A stretch of 64,000 bases of DNA from Leisingera sp. SS27 (GTDB lineage Bacteria; Pseudomonadota; Alphaproteobacteria; Rhodobacterales; Rhodobacteraceae): NCBI RefSeq assembly GCF_028368855.1, contig NZ_JAQNCY010000001.1:806001-870000 (forward strand), written 5' to 3'. The notes under the pieces were generated by a model. The model made no database searches. It was given only the letters and a program-made list of their open reading frames with translations, and was not told the DNA's origin. Numbering within the stretch: the stretch's first letter is position 1; each line of letters opens with the position of its first letter. The position numbers were made by a program, and so were the translations under genes. Positions 45,747 to 56,793 of this stretch are shown piece after piece.

Positions 45747-45926
45747 ATGAACACCACCGACACCAAAACCCTGACCATCTCCCAGTTCCAGGCCATCGAA
45801 GCCCGCGCCCATGAGCTGCGCGCCGAAGCCTTCGCCGCCATGATGCGCCGCCTGTTCGGCGCCCTGTTCAGCGCTCCGCGCAAGGTGGTCTCCTGCCCCA
45901 GCTGCGCCCGCCCGCTGCACGGCTGA
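45747..45926 (+). CDS. Small roseobacter protein with C-terminal CxxC
   Basis: 59 aa from 45747 (45732 possible). Helical, Ala/Arg-rich middle (ARAHELRAEAFAAMMRRLFG) and a terminal CPSCARP motif that could bind metal as a half zinc-ribbon. It resembles short uncharacterised Rhodobacteraceae proteins. Followed by a terminator. Function unknown. Confidence 0.6.
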   Translation: MNTTDTKTLTISQFQAIEARAHELRAEAFAAMMRRLFGALFSAPRKVVSCPSCARPLHG

Positions 45927-45964
45927 AACGTCTGCCGCTCCCTGTGGAGCTGCACCTGAATTGA

Positions 45965-45996
45965 AAACGCCGCGTGCCCCAGGGGCCGCGGCGTTT
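45965..45996. terminator. Terminator downstream of small protein gene
   Basis: Stem AAACGCCGCG (45965-45974) and CGCGGCGTTT (45987-45996) with an inner GCCCC/GGGGC stem, then CTCTTTTTC. Confidence 0.8.
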
Positions 45997-46132
45997 CTCT
46001 TTTTCAAACGGTGGCGGTCTGAAGCCGCGCCGCAGGCCCGCCAGGGGCTGCGGCGCCAGGCCCAACGGGGCCTGCAGCATTTTGGATGCGGCATGGGCCG
46101 GGCGGGAGAACTGCCCTGCCCTACCGGCGGGA

Positions 46133-47800
46133 TCAGCGCATCCGGCTGACCACCACTGTCACCTCGGGTTTCTTGCCGATCTCGGCCTGCGCGGTCTGAC
46201 GGGTGATGCGGCGCAGCTCCTGTTCCAGCTTGTCGTCGTCGCGCAGTGTCTTGGCACCTGCGCGCATCAGGAACTGGTTCAGGTCCTCTTCCAGCACCTC
46301 AACCAGCGCGGCGTTGGAGGTGCCGGTCTCGGGCAAGCCTTTGAGGTCGCACCAGGGCTCACCCAGCGGCTCGTCTTCTTCGTCCAGGATCACCGTCACC
46401 AGAACATGGCCGTTCAGCGCCATACGGATGCGGTCGCGCACGATGCCATCCATCGCACCGTATTTGACGGATCCATCCAGATAGGTACGGCCGGTCTCAA
46501 TCCACTCGGTCACAGACGGCGCACCTCCGGACAGGTCCATCATCATCCCGTTCACAACGACAGCGCTGGCAATGCCCTTGGCCTCACCCAGCCGCGCGTG
46601 CTGGCGCAGGTGGCGGTGCTCGCCGTGCATCGGGATCAGCATCTTGGGCTTAAGCAGGTTATGAACCACCTCCAGGTCCGGGCCGTTGGCGTGGCCCGAG
46701 ACGTGGTAGAGACCGGAGCTGTCATCGACCACATCCACCCCCATTTCGGAGAACTGGTTGATGATGCGGATAACCCCCTTTTCGTTGCCCGGAATGGTCT
46801 TGGAGGAGAACAGGAACAGATCGCCCTCCTTCAGCTCCAGCCCGCGGTACTTGCCGCGCGCCAGCTGTGCAGTGGCGGCGCGGCGCTCGCCCTGGCTGCC
46901 GGTGGTGATCAGCATCAGGTTGTCGCGCGGCACGTTGGCGGCGTCTTCCGGGCTGATCACCTTGGGGAAATCCACCAGCACGCCGGTTTCGACCGCAGCC
47001 TCGATCATCCGGCGCATGGCACGGCCCAGCAGCACCACGGAGCGGCCGGCCTTCACACCGGCCTCTGCCAGAGTTTTCACCCGCGCCATGTTGGAAGCGA
47101 ATGTGGTAGCCGCAACCAGCCCCTTGGCCTCGGAGAACAGCTTGGTGATTTCTTCCGGCAGCTCAGACTCCGAACGGCCGGGATGCTGCGAGAACACATT
47201 GGTGGAATCGCAGACCAGCGCCTGGATGCCGTCCTTGGCGATCTCCGCCCACATCTCCGGGTCAAAGGGCTCGCCCACCAGCGGGTTTGCATCCAGCTTG
47301 AAGTCGCCGGTGTGCACCACCCGCCCCGCCGGGCTGTCGATCACCAGCGCGCCGCTTTCGGGGATCGAATGGCTCATCGGCGCAACGCCGATGGTGAAGG
47401 GGCCAAGCTTGGTTGTCTCCGGCCAGGCCTGCACCGTGTGCACATTGGCCGGGTCGTGGCCCGCCTCTTCCATCTTGCGGCGCGCCAGGTTTGCGGTAAA
47501 GGCGCGTGCGTAGACCGGCACGTTCAGATGCGCATAAAGATGGGCGATTGCGCCGATGTGGTCCTCGTGCCCGTGGGTGATGAAGATGCCCTCCAGCCGG
47601 TCGGCGCGCTCCTTCAGCCAGGTGATGTCGGGCATGATCAGGTCCACGCCGGGTGTGGTGTCCATGTCCGGAAAGGTCACGCCCAGGTCCACCAGGACCA
47701 AGCGTTCCTTGCCCTGCGGTCCATAGCCATAAACATAGGCGTTCATGCCAATTTCACCCGCCCCGCCGAGGGGCAGGTAGATCAATCTATCACTGCTCAT
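46133..47800 (-). CDS. rnj: Ribonuclease J
   Basis: 555 aa metallo-beta-lactamase/beta-CASP ribonuclease of RNA decay and maturation. HGHEDHIG (76-83) metal motif, GDFKLD, and beta-CASP segments (GLYHVSGHANGPDLEVV, PMHGEHRHLRQHARL) are visible. The start ATG overlaps the coaX stop (47797-47800). Last gene of the nuo-birA-coaX-rnj block. Complete. Confidence 0.95.
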   Translation of the reverse strand: MSSDRLIYLPLGGAGEIGMNAYVYGYGPQGKERLVLVDLGVTFPDMDTTPGVDLIMPDITWLKERADRLEGIFITHGHEDHIGAIAHLYAHLNVPVYARAFTANLARRKMEEAGHDPANVHTVQAWPETTKLGPFTIGVAPMSHSIPESGALVIDSPAGRVVHTGDFKLDANPLVGEPFDPEMWAEIAKDGIQALVCDSTNVFSQHPGRSESELPEEITKLFSEAKGLVAATTFASNMARVKTLAEAGVKAGRSVVLLGRAMRRMIEAAVETGVLVDFPKVISPEDAANVPRDNLMLITTGSQGERRAATAQLARGKYRGLELKEGDLFLFSSKTIPGNEKGVIRIINQFSEMGVDVVDDSSGLYHVSGHANGPDLEVVHNLLKPKMLIPMHGEHRHLRQHARLGEAKGIASAVVVNGMMMDLSGGAPSVTEWIETGRTYLDGSVKYGAMDGIVRDRIRMALNGHVLVTVILDEEDEPLGEPWCDLKGLPETGTSNAALVEVLEEDLNQFLMRAGAKTLRDDDKLEQELRRITRQTAQAEIGKKPEVTVVVSRMR

Positions 47801-48579
47801 GCGTCAGTACCGTTATCCTTATTGTATTTATGGATGATCTGAAGCCCGTGCATTGTGAGGTCGTCCTCAAATGCGTCAAACAGATCAGCAGATTGCTGGA
47901 ACAAAGGCGCCAGTCCGCCTGTCGAGATCACTTTCATCGGCACCGCCCGCTCCGCCTTGATGCGGGTGCAGATCTCGCGCACGAGGCCGACATACCCCCA
48001 GAACACGCCGGATTGCATGCAGGCGACGGTGTTGGTGCCGATCACGTTCTGCGGCTTGGAAATGTCCACGTGTGGCAGCGCGGCAGCGGCCTGGTGCAGC
48101 GCCTCCAGACTGAGGTTCACGCCGGGCGCAATCACCCCGCCGACATAGGCGCCATCCTCGGCCACCACGTCAAAGGTGGTGGCGGTGCCAAAGTCCACCA
48201 CGATCAGGTTGCCGCCATAGGTGTCGAAACCCGAAACCGTGTTGACCAGCCGGTCGGGGCCGACCGCGGTGCCTTCGTCCACCCGCACTGCGACGGGCAG
48301 CAGGCATTCGGGTTTGCCCACCACCAGCGGCCGTGTGTTGAAATAGCGGTCCGCCAGAACACGCAGGTTGAACACCACCCGCGGCACGGTGGAGGAGATG
48401 ATCATGTCGGTGATATCCGCCTCGATCCCCTGCAGCCGCATCAGCGTGCTGAGCCAGACGTAATACTGATCAGCGGTGCGCTGCCACTCAGTGGCGGTGC
48501 GCCACATGCCGATGAACTTCTCACCGTCATAGATCGAGAAGACGGTATTGGTATTGCCGCAATCAACTGCCAGAAGCAT
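47797..48579 (-). CDS. coaX: Type III pantothenate kinase
   Basis: 260 aa. First step of coenzyme A synthesis: phosphorylates pantothenate. VDCGNTNTVFSIYDG phosphate loop, GPDRLVN, DFGTATTFDVV and GGVIAPGVNLS are the family motifs. Sits between birA and rnj, overlapping the latter by four bases. Complete. Confidence 0.95.
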   Translation of the reverse strand: MLLAVDCGNTNTVFSIYDGEKFIGMWRTATEWQRTADQYYVWLSTLMRLQGIEADITDMIISSTVPRVVFNLRVLADRYFNTRPLVVGKPECLLPVAVRVDEGTAVGPDRLVNTVSGFDTYGGNLIVVDFGTATTFDVVAEDGAYVGGVIAPGVNLSLEALHQAAAALPHVDISKPQNVIGTNTVACMQSGVFWGYVGLVREICTRIKAERAVPMKVISTGGLAPLFQQSADLFDAFEDDLTMHGLQIIHKYNKDNGTDA

Positions 48580-48591
48580 TGCTGCTCCTTC

Positions 48592-49338
48592 CTAGAAATA
48601 GATGTCGGCCGCGGGAATGCTGACGCGGCCCTTGGCGGTGTTTAGGACAAGGTTGCCGCTGGCGTCCACCGTTTCAAAGGTGCCTTCGGTCTCAGACGCC
48701 GCGGTCTTGGCAGTGATCACCTCGCCCAGCTTGGCCGCACGCGCGAGCCATTCGGTGCGGATCGGTTCAAAGCCATAGGTCGCGAACTGCTGCTCATAGC
48801 GGGCAAAGGCCTCGGCCACGGCTTCCAGAAACTCCTCCGGAGTGACCTGCACGCCGGTTTCAGACAACAGCGACACTGGCCAGACGGCGCCGGGTTCCAG
48901 CCATTCCTTCATCGGCGTTTCCACCAGGTTGACGCCGATGCCGACGAACAGGTGGTTCACGCCCTTGCCGTTGCCCGCGCTTTCCAAAAGGATGCCAGCC
49001 AGCTTGCCGCCCTTCAGCAGCACATCGTTGGGCCATTTCAGCGACAGGCCTTCGCTGCGGCCAGTGACCGCGACGCAGGCGTCATAGACCGCCAGTGCCG
49101 CCACAAAGCTGCGCAGCGCGGCCTGATCCGGGGCACCTTCCGGGCGCATCACCAGGGTGGCCGCGAAATTGCCTTTGGGGTCCTTCCAGTCGCGGCCGCG
49201 GCGGCCGCGCCCTTGGGTCTGGCGCAGGGCCAGGATCCATTCCGGACCCGCCAGTTCCCCAGCGATGCGGGCAGCCTCGTTCAGGGTGCTGTCCACCTCA
49301 TCAAGCACCCGTTTCCCATATCCTGCTGGCCAGCTCAT
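48592..49338 (-). CDS. birA: Biotin-[acetyl-CoA-carboxylase] ligase, monofunctional
   Basis: 248 aa. Biotin-AMP loop QGRGRRGRDW (about 61-70) and KWPNDVLLKGGKLAGILLE are conserved. No N-terminal DNA-binding domain, so it ligates biotin but does not act as a repressor. Twelve bases upstream of coaX, so they are co-transcribed; a hairpin separates it from nuoN. Confidence 0.94.
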   Translation of the reverse strand: MSWPAGYGKRVLDEVDSTLNEAARIAGELAGPEWILALRQTQGRGRRGRDWKDPKGNFAATLVMRPEGAPDQAALRSFVAALAVYDACVAVTGRSEGLSLKWPNDVLLKGGKLAGILLESAGNGKGVNHLFVGIGVNLVETPMKEWLEPGAVWPVSLLSETGVQVTPEEFLEAVAEAFARYEQQFATYGFEPIRTEWLARAAKLGEVITAKTAASETEGTFETVDASGNLVLNTAKGRVSIPAADIYF

Positions 49339-49359
49339 ATGCGCTCCTTAGATGCGGAA

Positions 49360-49383
49360 AGGCCCGGTCACAAGACCGGGCCT
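49360..49383. terminator. Hairpin between nuoN and birA
   Basis: Perfect stem AGGCCCGGTC (49360-49369) and GACCGGGCCT (49374-49383), 4-base loop; on the minus strand followed by TTTCC. Probable end or attenuation site of the nuo transcript. Confidence 0.75.
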
Positions 49384-49406
49384 CCCTAGCCTGCCTGAAA
49401 AGCAGA

Positions 49407-50846
49407 TCAATTTACAAGGGTTGCTGCCGCGGCAGCGGCGGCACTGTCGATGCCGAACTGGTAGACCACGCCCACCAGCATCAGAGCAGCGGAGGCCATC
49501 AGCGCCACGCTCAGAACCGGGGAGCCCTTCGCCTCCACATCGTCCTCGCCAGTACCGAAGTACATGTAGAAGACGATGCGCAGGTAATAAAATGCACCGA
49601 TTACAGAGGCGACGGCAGAGGCAATGACCAGCGTCATCAGGCCCGCATCAACACCAGCCTGCCACACGCCGAACTTGGCAAAGAATCCCAGCATAGGCGG
49701 TACGCCTGCCAGCGAGAACATCAGGATCAGCACCGCCAGCGCCTTGCCAGGCTCGCGCGCAGCAAACTGGTTCAGGGCCAGGATGTCAGTAACCGGTTTG
49801 CCGTCCTTCTCCAGCATCAGGATGAAGGAGAAGGTGCCGATGTTCATGGTGACATAGATTGCGAGGTACACCAGCATTGCTGTGATGCCCTGTTCGGTGC
49901 CAGCGGCCAGGCCGATCATCGCATAGCCCATATGGGCGATGGAGGAGAATGCCATCAGTCGTTTGATGTCGCGCTGGCCGATCGCCGCGATGGCGCCCAG
50001 GAACATCGACAGCACCGACAGCACCACGATGATCTGCTGCCAGTCAGCGATTGCGCCGCCGAAGGCGTCAAACAGCACGCGGGCGAACAGGCCCATGGCC
50101 GCAACCTTGGGCGCGGTGGCAAAGAAGGCCGTTACAGGCGTCGGCGAGCCTTCGTAGACGTCCGGGGTCCACATGTGGAACGGAACCGCCGAGACCTTGA
50201 ACGCAAGCCCCGAGATCATGAAGACCAGGCCGAACAGCATGCCGATGGACATGTGACCCTGCTCCGCCACCTGGATAATGCCCGCGAACTGGGTGGTGCC
50301 GGCAAAACCGTAGACCAGCGAGGCGCCATAAAGCAGCAGGCCGGAGGACAATGCGCCCAGTACGAAGTACTTGAGGCCCGCCTCGGTCGACTTGACGCTG
50401 TCGCGGCGCATGGCGGCCACGACGTAGAGCGACAGCGACTGCAGCTCCAGCCCCATGTATAGGGACATCAGGTCACCGGCGGAAACCATCATCATCATGC
50501 CGACAGCGGCCAGCGCCACCAGGACCGGGTATTCGAACCGCAAAATGCCGCGGCGCGCCATGTAGTCCTGGCCGATCAGCAGCACAGCGGATGCGCCCAA
50601 GAGCAGCGCCACCTTGGCAAAGCGCGAGAAGCCGTCGTCGATGAACATGCCGTTGAATGCCGTTTGGGTACCGGCCGGGCTGGAGGCAATCCAGAAGGCA
50701 ACCACTGCCAGCAGTCCGGCCGTGCTCCAGACCAGCGGCACCGCCAGCTTGTCCTTGCCGGTGTAGACGGCGCCAAGCAGCGCCGCCATGGCGTAAAGCG
50801 CCAGAACGATCTCTGGCAGGATTACGGTAAGATCAGCTTGGATCAT
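49407..50846 (-). CDS. nuoN: NADH-quinone oxidoreductase subunit N
   Basis: 479 aa. Antiporter-like proton-pumping subunit in the complex I membrane arm. About 14 membrane helices; family sequences [18 protein letters not shown] and [20 protein letters not shown] are clear. Last nuo gene, 15 bases after nuoM. Confidence 0.96.
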   Translation of the reverse strand: MIQADLTVILPEIVLALYAMAALLGAVYTGKDKLAVPLVWSTAGLLAVVAFWIASSPAGTQTAFNGMFIDDGFSRFAKVALLLGASAVLLIGQDYMARRGILRFEYPVLVALAAVGMMMMVSAGDLMSLYMGLELQSLSLYVVAAMRRDSVKSTEAGLKYFVLGALSSGLLLYGASLVYGFAGTTQFAGIIQVAEQGHMSIGMLFGLVFMISGLAFKVSAVPFHMWTPDVYEGSPTPVTAFFATAPKVAAMGLFARVLFDAFGGAIADWQQIIVVLSVLSMFLGAIAAIGQRDIKRLMAFSSIAHMGYAMIGLAAGTEQGITAMLVYLAIYVTMNIGTFSFILMLEKDGKPVTDILALNQFAAREPGKALAVLILMFSLAGVPPMLGFFAKFGVWQAGVDAGLMTLVIASAVASVIGAFYYLRIVFYMYFGTGEDDVEAKGSPVLSVALMASAALMLVGVVYQFGIDSAAAAAAATLVN

Positions 50847-50861
50847 CTGCCTGATGCTCCC

Positions 50862-52412
50862 TTAGTGCGAAGCAATCTGGGTCGCGGCGGGCGCAGTGTC
50901 CGCAGCAGCCAGAGACTGGTTGAAGTTTGCGATCAGCGCCTCGGTCGAAGGGCTGATGATGTCGGTGACCAGCGACGGGTAAACGCCCAGAAGCAGGGTC
51001 ATGACGACCAGCGGCGCAAAGACGAAACGCTCACGCGCGGTCATGTCGCGGATGCCCATCAGGCTGCCCTTGATCAGGTCGCCGAACACTACACGGCGGT
51101 AGAGCCACAGCGCATAGCCGGCCGAGAAGATCACCCCGGTTGCAGCCACCGCAGTCACCCAGGTGTTCTTCTGGAAGGTGCCCATCAGGGTCAGGAATTC
51201 ACCGACAAAGCCCGAAGTGCCCGGCAGGCCGACGTTGCCCATGGTGAAAAACATGAAGACCAGCGCATAAGCCGGCATCCGGATCACAAGGCCGCCATAA
51301 GCGTCGATGTCGCGGGTGTGCATGCGGTCATAGATCACGCCAACACAAAGGAAGAGCGCGGCAGAAATGAAGCCGTGCGACAGCATCTGGAAGATGGCGC
51401 CGTCAACGCCCTGCTGGTTGGCGGCAAAGATGCCCATGGTGACAAAACCCATGTGCGCCACCGAGGAGTAGGCAATCAGCTTCTTCATGTCCTCCTGCAC
51501 CATCGCCACCAGCGAGGTGTAGACCACCGCAATCGCGGACATCCACAGGACCACATCAGTCATCACGTCCGCGCCCACCGGGAACATCGGCAGGGAGAAG
51601 CGCAGGAAACCGTAGCCGCCCATCTTCAGCAGGATCGCCGCCAGCACCACAGAACCCGCAGTCGGCGCCTGAACGTGCGCGTCCGGCAGCCAGGTGTGCA
51701 CCGGCCACATCGGCATCTTCACCGCGAAGGAGGCAAAGAAGGCCAGGAACATCAGGGTCTGGGCGCCGCCCAGAACATGGATGCCCAAGACGTCGAACGA
51801 CGCCGCCGAGAAGCTGTGGGTCAGCAGGGTCTCGATATCGGTGGTGCCGGCATCCACATACATGAAGACCATCGCCACCAGCATCAGCACCGAGCCGAAG
51901 AAGGTGTAGAGGAAGAATTTGAAGGACGCGTAGATCCGCTCCTTGCCGCCCCAGATGCCGATGATCAGGAACATCGGGATGAGGCCCGCCTCGAAGAACA
52001 GGTAGAACAGCACCAGGTCCAGCGCCATGAAGACACCCAGCATCAGGGTCTCCAAGAGCAGGAAGGCGATCATGTATTCCTTCACCCGGTCCGTGACCGA
52101 CCAGCTTGCCAGGATGGTCAGCGGCATGATGAAGGTGGTCAGCATCACGAACAGAACCGAGATCCCGTCGACGCCCATCTTGTACTTGAGCCCGAAGATC
52201 CAGGCCCGGTCCTCGACGAACTGGAAGCCGGTGTTGGCCGGGTCGAACTGAGAATAGATCCCAAGGCTCACCAGGAAGGTGATCGTGGTGGCAAAGAGAG
52301 CAACAAACTTGGCGTTGCGCTGCGCCGCCTTATCCTCGCCGCGCAGGAACAGGGCCAGGATGGCCGCCGCAAGCGCCGGGATGAAGGTGACAATAGAAAG
52401 GAGATTGTCCAT
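50862..52412 (-). CDS. nuoM: NADH-quinone oxidoreductase subunit M
   Basis: 516 aa antiporter-like subunit of complex I. Conserved proton-path segments [17 protein letters not shown] and [19 protein letters not shown] are present. The start shares a single base with the nuoL stop. Membrane, about 14 helices. Confidence 0.96.
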   Translation of the reverse strand: MDNLLSIVTFIPALAAAILALFLRGEDKAAQRNAKFVALFATTITFLVSLGIYSQFDPANTGFQFVEDRAWIFGLKYKMGVDGISVLFVMLTTFIMPLTILASWSVTDRVKEYMIAFLLLETLMLGVFMALDLVLFYLFFEAGLIPMFLIIGIWGGKERIYASFKFFLYTFFGSVLMLVAMVFMYVDAGTTDIETLLTHSFSAASFDVLGIHVLGGAQTLMFLAFFASFAVKMPMWPVHTWLPDAHVQAPTAGSVVLAAILLKMGGYGFLRFSLPMFPVGADVMTDVVLWMSAIAVVYTSLVAMVQEDMKKLIAYSSVAHMGFVTMGIFAANQQGVDGAIFQMLSHGFISAALFLCVGVIYDRMHTRDIDAYGGLVIRMPAYALVFMFFTMGNVGLPGTSGFVGEFLTLMGTFQKNTWVTAVAATGVIFSAGYALWLYRRVVFGDLIKGSLMGIRDMTARERFVFAPLVVMTLLLGVYPSLVTDIISPSTEALIANFNQSLAAADTAPAATQIASH

Positions 52413-54526
52413 CAGTGCGCTCCTCCGCCGATCGACATCCAGGTGACCAGGGCTGCAATGCCCAGCACCATCCAGAAGGCATAAGTGAAGATGTAACCGG
52501 ACTGTGCGCGTCCAGCGAGACGGGTGAAGAAGGGTACAACGCCCATGGCCAGACCGTTCAGGAAGCCGTCGATGGTGTTGCCATCGCCGCGTTTCCAGAA
52601 GAAGCGGCCGAGCGCCACGGCCGGTTTGACGAAGATCACGTTGTAGATCTCGTCAAAGTACCACTTGTTCAAGAGGAACAGGTACAGCGGGCGCTGCTGC
52701 TTGGCCAGGCGCGCGGGCAGCGACGGGTTCCAGATGTAAAACCACAGCGCCAGCACCAGGCCGCCGATCATGGCAGCGAAGGGGGACAGTTTCACCCATT
52801 TCGGAGCCGCGTGGGCATCCTCCAGGATGTGGTTGTCCGGCGCAATGTAAAGTGCACCTTCGCCCGGCTTGCCGGCAAACACATAGTGGTGCTCGCCGCC
52901 ATGTGCCGCGTCTTCGCCATGGGCGGCCTCTTCACCGTGCGCAGCGTCGTCGCCATGCGCGGCCTCTTCGCCATGCGCGGCAGCGGACGCTTCCGCTACC
53001 GGGATACCATAGAATTTGCCGACTTGATCAGCGTGGCCGAAGAAACTGCTGTACCACAGCATGCCCGAGAAGATCGCGCCGAGGGCCAGCACGCCCAGCG
53101 GCACCAGCATGGTCCAGGGGCTTTCATGTGCGTGGTCGTGGGTGTGCTTGTCACCACGCGCCTCGCCGTAGAAGGTCATGAAGATCAGGCGCCAGGAATA
53201 GAAGGAGGTCATGAAGGCTGCGATCACCAGCGCCCAGAAGCCGAACATCGATCCGCCCGCATAAGCGCTTTCGATGATGGCGTCCTTGGACACAAAGCCG
53301 GCAAAGCCAACCCAGCCGCTCAACGGGATGCCGACGCCGGTGATGGCAAGCGTGCCGATCATCATCGCCCAGAAGGTATAGGGGATCTTCTTGCGCAGCG
53401 CGCCATAGTTCCGCATGTCCTGCTCGTGGTGCATGGCGTGGATCACCGAACCTGCGCCAAGGAACAGCATCGCCTTGAAGAAGGCGTGGGTGAACAGGTG
53501 GAACATCGCCGCCGAGTACATGCCGACACCAGCCGCAACGAACATGTAGCCCAGCTGCGAGCAGGTCGAATAGGCGATCACGCGCTTGATGTCGTTCTGG
53601 ACCAGGCCCACTGTGGCTGCAAAGAAGGCGGTGGCCGCGCCAAGCGTGGTGATGAAGGCCGCGGCCTCAGGCGCGAACTCGATCAGCGGCGACATGCGGC
53701 AGACCAGGAACACGCCTGCGGTCACCATGGTCGCGGCGTGGATCAGCGCCGACACCGGGGTCGGGCCTTCCATCGCGTCCGGCAGCCAGGTGTGCAGGAT
53801 CAGCTGCGCCGATTTGCCCATCGCACCGACAAACAGCAGGAAGGCCAGCAGGTTCGCCGCATTCCACTCGGTCCACAGGAAGGAGACCTGAGTCTCCGCC
53901 AGCGTGGGGGCCGCCGTAAAGATGTCGGACAGGTTGATGCTGTCGGTCAGGAAAAACAGGCCGAAGATCCCCAGCGCAAAGCCGAAGTCGCCGACCCGGT
54001 TGACGATAAACGCCTTCATTGCCGCCGCATTGGCCGAAGGCTTGCGGTAGTAGAAGCCGATCAGCAGGTAGGAGGCCACGCCGACGCCTTCCCAGCCGAA
54101 GAACATCTGCACCAGGTTGTCGGAGGTCACCAGCATCAGCATCGCAAAGGTGAAGAACGACAGGTACGCAAAGAAGCGCGGCTTGTAGCTCTCGCCCTCT
54201 TTCCACTGCGGGTCATGATCCATGTAGCCGAAGGAATAGAGGTGCACGAGGGAGGAGACCGTGGTGATCACAATCAGCATGATCGCGGTCAGACGGTCCA
54301 GGCGGATCGCCCAATCGGTCGACAGGGTGCCGCTTTCGATCCAGCGCAGGATCTGGATGGTCTCGGTCTGCCCGTCGAAAGTCAGGAAGGTGATCCAGCT
54401 GAGCAGCGCCGCCAGAAACAGCAGCGCTGTGGCGGTCACGGTGGCGGCTTTTTCGCCGATCATCTTGTGGCCGAAACCGCAGATAATCGCGCCAACCAGC
54501 GGGGCAAAGAGGAGGATGGTTTCCAT
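52412..54526 (-). CDS. nuoL: NADH-quinone oxidoreductase subunit L with His-rich insert
   Basis: 704 aa, long for NuoL (about 610-670). Proton channel sequence ([39 protein letters not shown]) and the C-terminal lateral helix region are normal. Residues about 512-545 are a tandem insert of [14 protein letters not shown] units plus HH, rich in His and acidic residues, which explains the extra length and could bind metal. Distal membrane subunit of complex I. Confidence 0.95.
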   Translation of the reverse strand: METILLFAPLVGAIICGFGHKMIGEKAATVTATALLFLAALLSWITFLTFDGQTETIQILRWIESGTLSTDWAIRLDRLTAIMLIVITTVSSLVHLYSFGYMDHDPQWKEGESYKPRFFAYLSFFTFAMLMLVTSDNLVQMFFGWEGVGVASYLLIGFYYRKPSANAAAMKAFIVNRVGDFGFALGIFGLFFLTDSINLSDIFTAAPTLAETQVSFLWTEWNAANLLAFLLFVGAMGKSAQLILHTWLPDAMEGPTPVSALIHAATMVTAGVFLVCRMSPLIEFAPEAAAFITTLGAATAFFAATVGLVQNDIKRVIAYSTCSQLGYMFVAAGVGMYSAAMFHLFTHAFFKAMLFLGAGSVIHAMHHEQDMRNYGALRKKIPYTFWAMMIGTLAITGVGIPLSGWVGFAGFVSKDAIIESAYAGGSMFGFWALVIAAFMTSFYSWRLIFMTFYGEARGDKHTHDHAHESPWTMLVPLGVLALGAIFSGMLWYSSFFGHADQVGKFYGIPVAEASAAAHGEEAAHGDDAAHGEEAAHGEDAAHGGEHHYVFAGKPGEGALYIAPDNHILEDAHAAPKWVKLSPFAAMIGGLVLALWFYIWNPSLPARLAKQQRPLYLFLLNKWYFDEIYNVIFVKPAVALGRFFWKRGDGNTIDGFLNGLAMGVVPFFTRLAGRAQSGYIFTYAFWMVLGIAALVTWMSIGGGAH

Positions 54527-54532
54527 GTGTCT

Positions 54533-54838
54533 TCAGCCCTTCATCACGTTGACGTCTTCGACGGCGATGGTGCCGCGGTTGCGGAAGAAGCAGACCAGGA
54601 TCGCAAGACCGATGGCGGCCTCAGCCGCGGCCACGGTCAGCACGAACAGGGTGAAGACCTGCCCCACCAGATCGCCCAGGAAGCTGGAGAATGCGACCAG
54701 ATTGATGTTCACCGCCAGAAGCATCAGTTCGATGCTCATCAGGAGGATGATCACGTTCTTGCGGTTCAGGAAGAGCCCGAAAATGCCGATGACGAACAGC
54801 GTCGCCGCTACGGTCAGATAATGTTCAAGTCCGATCAT
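54533..54838 (-). CDS. nuoK: NADH-quinone oxidoreductase subunit K
   Basis: 101 aa from ATG 54838. Three helices; conserved membrane Glu in [10 protein letters not shown] and in [10 protein letters not shown]. Start overlaps the stop of the inserted 147-aa gene (ATGA, 54835-54838). Complete. Confidence 0.95.
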   Translation of the reverse strand: MIGLEHYLTVAATLFVIGIFGLFLNRKNVIILLMSIELMLLAVNINLVAFSSFLGDLVGQVFTLFVLTVAAAEAAIGLAILVCFFRNRGTIAVEDVNVMKG

Positions 54839-55278
54839 TTGCTTGCCTCTTCCTCTGTCTGGGTACCCAGACAATTCATTTCTTGCGGATCAAGCTTCAT
54901 TTCTCGGCGCTGTGGAAGTGCGCCCAATAAACGGGCATCTTCGTCCACCGCGCCCAAGGTCACCTTAGTGTTGCTATTCAGGTAACTGGTTCGCAGTGCC
55001 TCAATCTCTTCCTGCACGTCGATCCACTTCCCATTCTTCAACTGCCCTTTGGAGACAATTTCCAGGCCTTCGCCAGTTCGGCAACTAACGACCACCCATG
55101 TAACTCCAGGAGCGGGGCAACCGATTTCAGAAACGAAGTACCAATCTTGGAGCCCAGGAAGTGCCTCTCCCATAGAGCCGTCGTATCCATGGCAAGGAAC
55201 CTGCATATCCAGTTCACTGGGAGGCGGCTCGGAAGCCACCGCGATCGTGGCTGTGCTTGCAATGACTGCTAACGCCAT
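54835..55278 (-). CDS. Exported protein of unknown function inserted between nuoJ and nuoK
   Basis: 147 aa from ATG 55278 (GTG at 55284 overlaps the nuoJ stop). Signal peptide ([17 protein letters not shown]), then Cys-containing, mostly beta-like mature part ([30 protein letters not shown]). More A+T-rich than nuo genes. Overlaps the nuoK start, so it is translated with complex I. No family recognised; probably a recent or lineage-specific insertion. Confidence 0.7.
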   Translation of the reverse strand: MALAVIASTATIAVASEPPPSELDMQVPCHGYDGSMGEALPGLQDWYFVSEIGCPAPGVTWVVVSCRTGEGLEIVSKGQLKNGKWIDVQEEIEALRTSYLNSNTKVTLGAVDEDARLLGALPQRREMKLDPQEMNCLGTQTEEEASK

Positions 55279-55280
55279 CT

Positions 55281-55883
55281 TCACAGCCCCTGCCCCGGTT
55301 TCACGTCCTTCAGTTCCATCGCCGCGGCCGGGTCGCGCATCATCTGGGCAACCACGTCCTGGCGCTTGACGTCGGTGCGGTGGCGCAGGGTCAGCACGAT
55401 CGCGCCGATCATCGCCACCAGCAGGATCAGGCCCGCCAGCTGGAACAGAAGGAAATATTGATCATAGATGATGAGGCCGAGCGCCTCGGTGTTGTGGCGG
55501 TCCGCAGGCACCGGATTGGCCAGCAGCTCAGGCGCCTTGTGCGCGGTTTCCCAGACGCCGAAGGCCAACACGAACTGCATCAGGATCACCAGGCCGATCA
55601 GCAGCGCCAGCGGCATGTAGCGCGCCATCTCGGCCTTCAGCTCGGCAAAATCCACGTCCAGCATCATCACCACAAACAGGAAAAGCACCGCGACCGCGCC
55701 CACGTAGACGATGACCAGCAGCATGGCGACGAACTCCGCCCCCAGAAGCACAAACAGCCCAGCCGAGGAGAGGAAGGCCAGGATCAGCCACAGAACCGAA
55801 TGCACCGGCTGGCGGCTGATCACGGTGAACAGCCCGCCGGTGATGGTGCTGATGGCGAAGAGGTAGAAGGCAAAAACGCTCAT
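55281..55883 (-). CDS. nuoJ: NADH-quinone oxidoreductase subunit J
   Basis: 200 aa, five helices. [20 protein letters not shown] is the conserved third-helix pi-bulge region. The start overlaps the stop of the upstream CMD-family gene (55880-55883). Complex I membrane arm. Confidence 0.95.
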   Translation of the reverse strand: MSVFAFYLFAISTITGGLFTVISRQPVHSVLWLILAFLSSAGLFVLLGAEFVAMLLVIVYVGAVAVLFLFVVMMLDVDFAELKAEMARYMPLALLIGLVILMQFVLAFGVWETAHKAPELLANPVPADRHNTEALGLIIYDQYFLLFQLAGLILLVAMIGAIVLTLRHRTDVKRQDVVAQMMRDPAAAMELKDVKPGQGL

Positions 55884-56299
55884 GTCTCATCGTCCCTTTT
55901 GTCGTCCATGACTCCTTGCGCCAGATCCAGCGCCCGGTTCATGGCCGGAATGCCGGCAAACACCGACATCTGTCCGATCGTTTCCACGATCTCTTGTTTC
56001 TTGGCGCCGGCCGCGAGGGCGTGGCGCACGGTCTGGCGCACGGCACTGTCGGCCTGCGCGCCCTGCATTGTCAGCCCGGCCAGTGTCAGCAGCAGCCGGG
56101 TCTTGGCATCCAGCCCGTCCTTGTTGACGGTGTTGCCGAACATCATTTCCATGACCTCTTTGGGCATGGTGGGCCACAGCGCCTCGAACTCCTTGAACGC
56201 CTCGGAGGGCGAGAAGTTCTCCAGCGCCGGGTTGAACGCCTTGGCCATCTGCTGGGCCTGGGCCATCATGGCCTCGAAAGGGTTCTTGGGATCGCTCAT
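55880..56299 (-). CDS. Carboxymuconolactone decarboxylase family protein in nuo operon
   Basis: 139 aa from 56299. AhpD/CMD-like helical fold: [18 protein letters not shown] and [18 protein letters not shown], but the CxxC of peroxidase-type AhpD is absent, so it is not an obvious disulfide reductase. Sits between nuoI and nuoJ, overlapping both starts. Role in complex I unknown. Confidence 0.8.
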   Translation of the reverse strand: MSDPKNPFEAMMAQAQQMAKAFNPALENFSPSEAFKEFEALWPTMPKEVMEMMFGNTVNKDGLDAKTRLLLTLAGLTMQGAQADSAVRQTVRHALAAGAKKQEIVETIGQMSVFAGIPAMNRALDLAQGVMDDKRDDET

Positions 56300-56790
56300 C
56301 GGTACGGCGCGTCGATTTCCAGGTTGCGGGCAATCTCGGCTTCCCAGCGTTCGCCGTTCGAAAGCAGCTTCTCCTTGTCGTAGAACAGCTCCTCGCGGGT
56401 CTCGGTGGCGAATTCGAAGTTCGGGCCTTCGACAATCGCATCCACCGGGCAGGCTTCCTGGCAGAAACCGCAGTAGATGCATTTGGTCATGTCGATATCA
56501 TAGCGCGTGGTGCGGCGGCTGCCGTCCTCGCGCGGTTCCGCGTCGATGGTGATCGCCTGCGCCGGGCAGACCGCCTCGCACAGCTTGCAGGCAATGCAGC
56601 GCTCCTCGCCGTTCGGATAGCGGCGCAGCGCGTGCTCACCGCGGAAGCGGGGCGACAGCGGGCCCTTCTCGTGCGGGTAGTTCAGGGTGGCTTTGGGGGC
56701 GAAGAAATACTTCAGCCCCAGTTTGAAGCCGACCCAGAAATCCTGCAGCAGGAAGTATTTGGCGGCGCGGGTGTAGTCGATTTGGGTCAT
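56296..56790 (-). CDS. nuoI: NADH-quinone oxidoreductase subunit I
   Basis: 164 aa. Two 4Fe-4S motifs, [12 protein letters not shown] and [12 protein letters not shown], ligate clusters N6a and N6b in the peripheral arm. Four bases before the start of the next gene, coupled. Complete. Confidence 0.97.
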   Translation of the reverse strand: MTQIDYTRAAKYFLLQDFWVGFKLGLKYFFAPKATLNYPHEKGPLSPRFRGEHALRRYPNGEERCIACKLCEAVCPAQAITIDAEPREDGSRRTTRYDIDMTKCIYCGFCQEACPVDAIVEGPNFEFATETREELFYDKEKLLSNGERWEAEIARNLEIDAPYR

Positions 56791-56793
56791 ATT

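Noticed and set aside
52894-52985. Short tandem repeats resembling a CRISPR array
   Set aside because: In-frame coding repeats of NuoL with no unique spacers.
50664-54985. Two long plus-strand frames over nuoL/nuoM
   Set aside because: Very His/Gln/Arg-rich, no homologous motif, antisense to conserved complex I genes.
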